From NCBI GenBank assembly GCA_902491515.1, contig CABUIC010000015.1, positions 1-60,736 of the forward strand: DNA of 60,736 nt, written 5' to 3'. Below are positions 57,280 through 60,736 of the stretch, one piece after another (position 1 is the first letter of the stretch; each line of letters opens with the position of its first letter). The notes below the pieces were generated by a model. The model did no database searches and was not told the origin of the DNA. It saw nothing but the letters and a program-made list of their open reading frames with translations. A program made the translations under genes and the position numbers. The DNA comes from an uncultured Porphyromonadaceae bacterium (GTDB lineage Bacteria > Bacteroidota > Bacteroidia > Bacteroidales > Muribaculaceae).

Positions 57280-58101
57280 TCAACGTATTTTCTTGGCTTC
57301 CTGCCAGAGCTCCTCCATCTCGGCGAGGCTCATATCCTTGAGGGTCTTGCCCTTGGCCTTGGTGCCTTCCTCGATGTGGTTGAAACGGGCGATGAACTTG
57401 CGGTTGGTGCGCTCTAGGGCGTTCTCGGGGTTCACCTTGTAGAGGCGCGCGGCGTTGATGACGCTGAAAAGCAGGTCGCCGAACTCGGCCTCGATGTCCC
57501 CGGCCTCGCCCCGGGAGATAGCCTCGGAGACTTCTCCGATTTCTTCCTGCACCTTGGCCCAGACGTCCTCGGGCTTCTCCCAGTCGAAGCCGGCGTTGGC
57601 GGCCTTTTCCTGCACGCGGAAGGCCTTGACGAGCGCCGGGAGCGCGCGGGGTACGCCCGCAAGTATCGACCGGTTGCCGTCCTTTTCCTTGAGCTTGATC
57701 TGCTCCCAGTTCTGCTCGACCTTGTGGGCGTCGTTGTGGACGTCGACGTCGCCGAACACGTGCGGATGCCTGAAAATCAGCTTGCGGTCGAGGGCGTCCG
57801 CCACGTCGGCGATGTCGAAGGCGCCCTTCTCGTCGCCTATGCGCGAGTAGAAGAGCACGTGCAGGAGCACGTCGCCGAGTTCCTTGCGGATTTCCTCGTC
57901 ATTGCCCTCGAGGAGGGCCTGGGCAAGCTCGTAGGTCTCCTCGATGGTGTTCGGACGCAGGCTTTCGTTGGTCTGCTTGGCGTCCCAGGGGCAGTGTACG
58001 CGCAGGATGTCGAGTGTGTCGAGGATGCGGCCCAGGGCCGCGAGCTGTTCCTCGCGCGTGTGGCGCGGGGTGTAGGAGTATGTGATTTCGGGTTTGTTCA
58101 T
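57280..58101 (-). CDS. mazG: Nucleoside triphosphate pyrophosphohydrolase MazG
   Basis: Hydrolyses NTPs to NMP and PPi, with roles in house-cleaning and ppGpp balance; 273 residues with tandem MazG domains. First domain EETYELAQALLEGNDEEIRKELGDVLLHVLFYSR (EExxE...ExxD, about 55-88); second, more diverged domain around EEIGEVSEAISRGEAGDIEAEFGDLLFSVINAARL (about 189-222). The ATG at 58101 overlaps the dsbD stop (ATGA) and is the family start (MNKPEITYSYTPRHTREEQL). An upstream in-frame ATG would lie inside dsbD. Confidence 0.93.
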   Translation of the reverse strand: MNKPEITYSYTPRHTREEQLAALGRILDTLDILRVHCPWDAKQTNESLRPNTIEETYELAQALLEGNDEEIRKELGDVLLHVLFYSRIGDEKGAFDIADVADALDRKLIFRHPHVFGDVDVHNDAHKVEQNWEQIKLKEKDGNRSILAGVPRALPALVKAFRVQEKAANAGFDWEKPEDVWAKVQEEIGEVSEAISRGEAGDIEAEFGDLLFSVINAARLYKVNPENALERTNRKFIARFNHIEEGTKAKGKTLKDMSLAEMEELWQEAKKIR

Positions 58102-60149
58102 TTTTTCTTCAGTTTGGTGCCTGATGTGCCTTTGTAGTTCTCTATGCCGCTCTGGAGCCATTCGAGGAAGGCGTCGATGCTTTCGTCGTAGGCCCTCGGG
58201 GCCTCCAAGGGGCGTCCGTGGTTGTCCAAGAGCACGTAGTAGGGCTGGGAGTTGATGCCGAACTTCCGGCGCTGGAGATAGCTCCATTTGTCGCCCACGG
58301 TCCGCAGCGTCACGGTCTGTCCCGCTTCCTCGACTTTCACCGGTTCGGGAAGAGGCGTCTTGTCGTCGACCATCAGCTTTATCATCACGTAGTTGTCCTC
58401 AATCATCGTGCGGACTCCGGGGGTGTCGAACACCGCACCCTCCATCTTCCGGCAGTTCACGCAGGCGTAGCCCGAGAAGTCCAGAAGCACGGGCAGCTGC
58501 TTTTCGGCGGCCACGGCCATGCCTTCCTCGTAGTTGTCGTATTCGTGGAACTCGCCGCCGTAGAGGTTGAAGTCCTGGGTGTAGAGCGGCGGCGCGAAGG
58601 CGCTGATGCCTTTGAGCGGAGCGCCCCACATGCCCGGCAGGAGGTACACCGCGAAGCTCAGCGACCCCACGGCGAGGAAGAAGCGGAAGATGCCCGTGCG
58701 CTGCGGGCCGCCTTCAGGCTCGTCGTGCGGGAAGTGGATTTTGCCGAGCAGATACATGCCGAGCAGCACGAAGAGCACAATCCACAGGGCCAGGAATATT
58801 TCGCGGTCCAGGAGGCCCCAGCCGTAGGCTAAGTCGGCCACGGAGAGGAACTTGAGCGAGAGAATGAGCTCGATGAAGCCGAGCACTACCTTCACCGTGT
58901 TCAGCCACGAGCCCGAGCGAGGCAGCTCCTTGACCATCGAGGGGAAGAAGGCAAAGAGCCCGAAGGGGAGCGCAAGCCCGAGGGCGAAGCCGCCCATGCC
59001 GAGCAGCGGGCCCATCAGCTTGCCCTCCGAGAAGGCCTCGACGAGCAGGGTGCCGATGATGGGGCCTGTGCATGAGAAGCTTACCAGCACGAGGGTGAAG
59101 GCCATGAAGAAGATGCTCACGAAGCCTGTGGTCTTTTCGGCGCGGGCGTCCATGGCGTTGCTCCACTTGGCCGGGAGCGTGATTTCAAAGGCTCCGAGGA
59201 AGGAGAGCGCGAAGACCACGAGAATGAGGAAGAACACCACGTTGAAGGCGGCGCTCGTGGCTATCTCGTTCAGCTTGCCCGGGCCGAAAATCAGTGTTAT
59301 GACGATGCCGAGGAGAAGGAATATCACGATGATGCACAGCGCGTAGGCAACGGCGTCGGCTATCGACCGCCTCCGGCTCTTCTTGCCCTTGAGGAAGAAG
59401 CTCATCGTCATGGGTATCATGGGCCAGACGCAGGGCGTCAGAAGCGCCACAAGGCCCCCGAGGAAGCCGAAGATGAAAATCAGCCAGTACGACTGCGAGG
59501 CCGAGTGGCTCTCTGTCTCGACCGGCGACCACCACTCTTCTATTGTCTCCGCGGAGACCTTGCCGCCGCCCGTCGAGGGAATGCGAACTGTGTTTGCGGC
59601 TTTGTCGGTCTCGGCCGTGCTGTCTGCGGCGGCCGGTGCGGCTACCTGGCCGAAGGGCAGGGAAAATTCCCATGTGGCCGGAGGCGTGCACGACTTGTCG
59701 TTGCAGCTCATGTAGCGCACGTGGCCCTTGACGGTCAGGCCCTTGACGCCCGAGTCGAGGCGCACGCGGCGCGTGAGCGTGAACGAGCCCGAGAGCCACG
59801 GGAGGTTGAGCTGCATCAGCTCGTCGAAGTGGAGCTGGGGCACCTGCGAGCACTCCGCGGGTGTCTCCGGGTCGACGACCGTCAGCCCCGGCTGTGGCTC
59901 GATTGTGAGCGTCGTGGGGTCCGGCACCGCGGCCTTTTCGTCGTATTCGGGCATTACAGTGCCGTAAACGTGCCAGCCGTCTTCGGTCTGGGCTGTAACG
60001 CGCACCAGAGCCTCGCGGTCCGAAACCTTCACCAGCGTCGCAGACCAGGCAACGTGGTTGCCCAACGGAGCGGCCCCGGCCTTTCCCGCGATGGCGAGAA
60101 GCAGGAGGGCCGCGATGGCGAATATCCTGGATATGTGTATTCTCTTCAT
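58098..60149 (-). CDS. dsbD: Thiol:disulfide interchange protein DsbD (ScsB-type domain order)
   Basis: Passes electrons from cytoplasmic thioredoxin to the periplasm; 683 residues. Signal peptide to about A27; N-terminal immunoglobulin-like domain with redox pair C149/C154 (MSCNDKSC); eight-helix membrane domain (about 222-515) with C240 in TPCVWPMIPM and C360 in SCTGPIIG; C-terminal thioredoxin fold (about 530-683) with C563-V-N-C566. All six redox Cys are present. It lies 4 bases after a stand-alone N-domain homologue gene and overlaps mazG. Confidence 0.95.
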   Translation of the reverse strand: MKRIHISRIFAIAALLLLAIAGKAGAAPLGNHVAWSATLVKVSDREALVRVTAQTEDGWHVYGTVMPEYDEKAAVPDPTTLTIEPQPGLTVVDPETPAECSQVPQLHFDELMQLNLPWLSGSFTLTRRVRLDSGVKGLTVKGHVRYMSCNDKSCTPPATWEFSLPFGQVAAPAAADSTAETDKAANTVRIPSTGGGKVSAETIEEWWSPVETESHSASQSYWLIFIFGFLGGLVALLTPCVWPMIPMTMSFFLKGKKSRRRSIADAVAYALCIIVIFLLLGIVITLIFGPGKLNEIATSAAFNVVFFLILVVFALSFLGAFEITLPAKWSNAMDARAEKTTGFVSIFFMAFTLVLVSFSCTGPIIGTLLVEAFSEGKLMGPLLGMGGFALGLALPFGLFAFFPSMVKELPRSGSWLNTVKVVLGFIELILSLKFLSVADLAYGWGLLDREIFLALWIVLFVLLGMYLLGKIHFPHDEPEGGPQRTGIFRFFLAVGSLSFAVYLLPGMWGAPLKGISAFAPPLYTQDFNLYGGEFHEYDNYEEGMAVAAEKQLPVLLDFSGYACVNCRKMEGAVFDTPGVRTMIEDNYVMIKLMVDDKTPLPEPVKVEEAGQTVTLRTVGDKWSYLQRRKFGINSQPYYVLLDNHGRPLEAPRAYDESIDAFLEWLQSGIENYKGTSGTKLKKK

Positions 60150-60153
60150 ATGC

Positions 60154-60642
60154 TTATTTCTTGAATGCCGGTACGCGGGCGGTGATTGTCTCGGTCTTCG
60201 GGGGGCGGCAGTTCTTGTTGTCGCAGCTCATGTAGGTGATTTTCACGCTCACTTTGGCCTTGTCCGCCGGACCTTTCAGACGGAACTGCCGCCGGAGCTC
60301 GAAGGTTTTGTTCCACTGCGGAATCTTCATCCCGAACAGGGGGTCGTCAACGGCCTCGGCCGCCGGAACGGCCGTGAGCTTGCCTTTCATCTCTAAGCCC
60401 TCCGAGCCGGAGAAGTCCACGCTCGTGGCCTTAGGACCCCCTTCCGGGACTTCGAGGCCGTAGACGTGCGTGCCCTCGGCCACGAGGGCACGGAGGGTGA
60501 CGGTTCCTTCTGTCGGTGAGCTCATTTTTACGAATGTGCGCCAGCGTACCGGCGCCTGTGTCTGCGCCGTGGTCGCGAAAACGGCCCCGACAACGGCAAG
60601 CACCAGCGCCACAAGGCGGAGTGTCGATATTTTCAGTTTCAT
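60154..60642 (-). CDS. Stand-alone DsbD N-terminal (alpha) domain protein, exported
   Basis: A 162-residue exported protein equal to the N-domain of DsbD. Signal peptide MKLKISTLRLVALVLAVVGAVFATTAQ; then an immunoglobulin-like fold with redox pair C140/C145 in ITYMSCDNKNCRPP, the same motif as residues 146-156 of the adjacent full-length DsbD. It probably acts as an extra thiol carrier between DsbD and client proteins. It is the first gene of the dsbD-mazG-topB-serB run. The ATG at 60642 begins the signal peptide; a frame extends to 60714 without support. Confidence 0.85.
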   Translation of the reverse strand: MKLKISTLRLVALVLAVVGAVFATTAQTQAPVRWRTFVKMSSPTEGTVTLRALVAEGTHVYGLEVPEGGPKATSVDFSGSEGLEMKGKLTAVPAAEAVDDPLFGMKIPQWNKTFELRRQFRLKGPADKAKVSVKITYMSCDNKNCRPPKTETITARVPAFKK

Positions 60643-60669
60643 AGATACTATGCGTTTGTGTTTAATATG

Positions 60670-60677
60670 CAAAGTTA
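60670..60677 (-). promoter_or_regulatory. Candidate -7 element of the dsbD operon
   Basis: TAACTTTG on the minus strand, about 27 bases before the predicted start codon. The TTTG at -33 is not clear, so the call is tentative. Confidence 0.45.
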
Positions 60678-60736
60678 CAAAAAATCTCTGGAAAAGACGA
60701 ATAAAAAGGGACAAATGTCTTCGTAATGCCTGTCAA

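Overview
This 60.7 kb window is a GC-rich chromosomal segment of a Bacteroidota bacterium, most likely order Bacteroidales. A Muribaculaceae-like gut commensal is my best guess, made from gene style rather than any search. Evidence for the phylum: promoters with a TTTG (-33) and TAnnTTTG (-7) pattern and almost no Shine-Dalgarno sites; the rpmB-rpmG-DUF4295 trio; the 58-residue Bacteroidota histone H1-like protein; a three-gene succinate dehydrogenase/fumarate reductase with one cytochrome b subunit; DUF5103, DUF3109 and FeoB-associated Cys-rich proteins; and secreted proteins with short C-terminal tails of the Y(Y/F)xLxG...GxYI type. Coding density is high, and most of the large antisense reading frames are GC-driven shadows.

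Layout. 98-7382 (minus) is one overlapping operon: rfbB, rfbA, two FdtA/WxcM-type cupins, a DegT-family aminotransferase, mtaB, an LpxL-like acyltransferase and a family 2 glycosyltransferase. It looks like a route to a dTDP-3-amino-3,6-dideoxyhexose for a surface glycan. 7443-16852 holds a CobW-type metallochaperone, a DbpA-like helicase, a glycosyltransferase, a thioredoxin lipoprotein, malate dehydrogenase and sdh/frd CAB. 17061-24264 holds an ArnT-like transferase, purB, a histone H1-like gene, queC-queF, a secreted protein and a REP-associated (RAYT-type) transposase gene. 24413-28125 (plus) is tilS and a large secreted six-hairpin glycosidase. 28328-37839 mixes slyD, a C69 dipeptidase, malic enzyme, ribosomal proteins L28/L33, a sodium symporter, DUF3109, DUF5103 and ung. 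tRNA-Arg(CCG) is at 37915-37986, followed by prmA and four envelope/secreted genes. 43233-51884 (minus) is a compact run: DEAD-box helicase, LptF/G permease, ribBA, a hypothetical, a family 4 glycosyltransferase, a GHL10 hydrolase and a family 2 glycosyltransferase. 52074-53671 carries a YafQ-type toxin-antitoxin pair and an unusual RIC(YtfE)-LuxR fusion regulator. 53798-60642 (minus) is a redox and housekeeping operon: a DsbD N-domain protein, DsbD, MazG, TopB, a Cys-rich membrane protein and SerB.

The most notable feature is an intergenic repeat landscape that gene calling would miss. (A) Palindromes of the form TAGGGACGC-core-GCGTCC occur with two alternative self-complementary cores. (B) A motif, CCGGAGGGCRGTTGTGTGG, flanks the RAYT gene in inverted orientation and recurs just 3' of other stop codons, once as a 27-nt identical copy 12 kb away. 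(C) Paired hairpins of the GCACCCTGTA..CAGGGGTT type occur twice. (D) A GCCGAATTTGAATTTTGAC motif occurs three times. (E) An ATTGCGATAATTGATTT motif occurs twice. A 0.5 kb gap at 42730-43232 stacks many of these. The RAYT plus family B is the best candidate for an undescribed mobile-repeat system here. The RIC-LuxR fusion, the cupin paralogue lacking the His pair, and the long C-terminal extension on the cytochrome b subunit are the best protein-level oddities.
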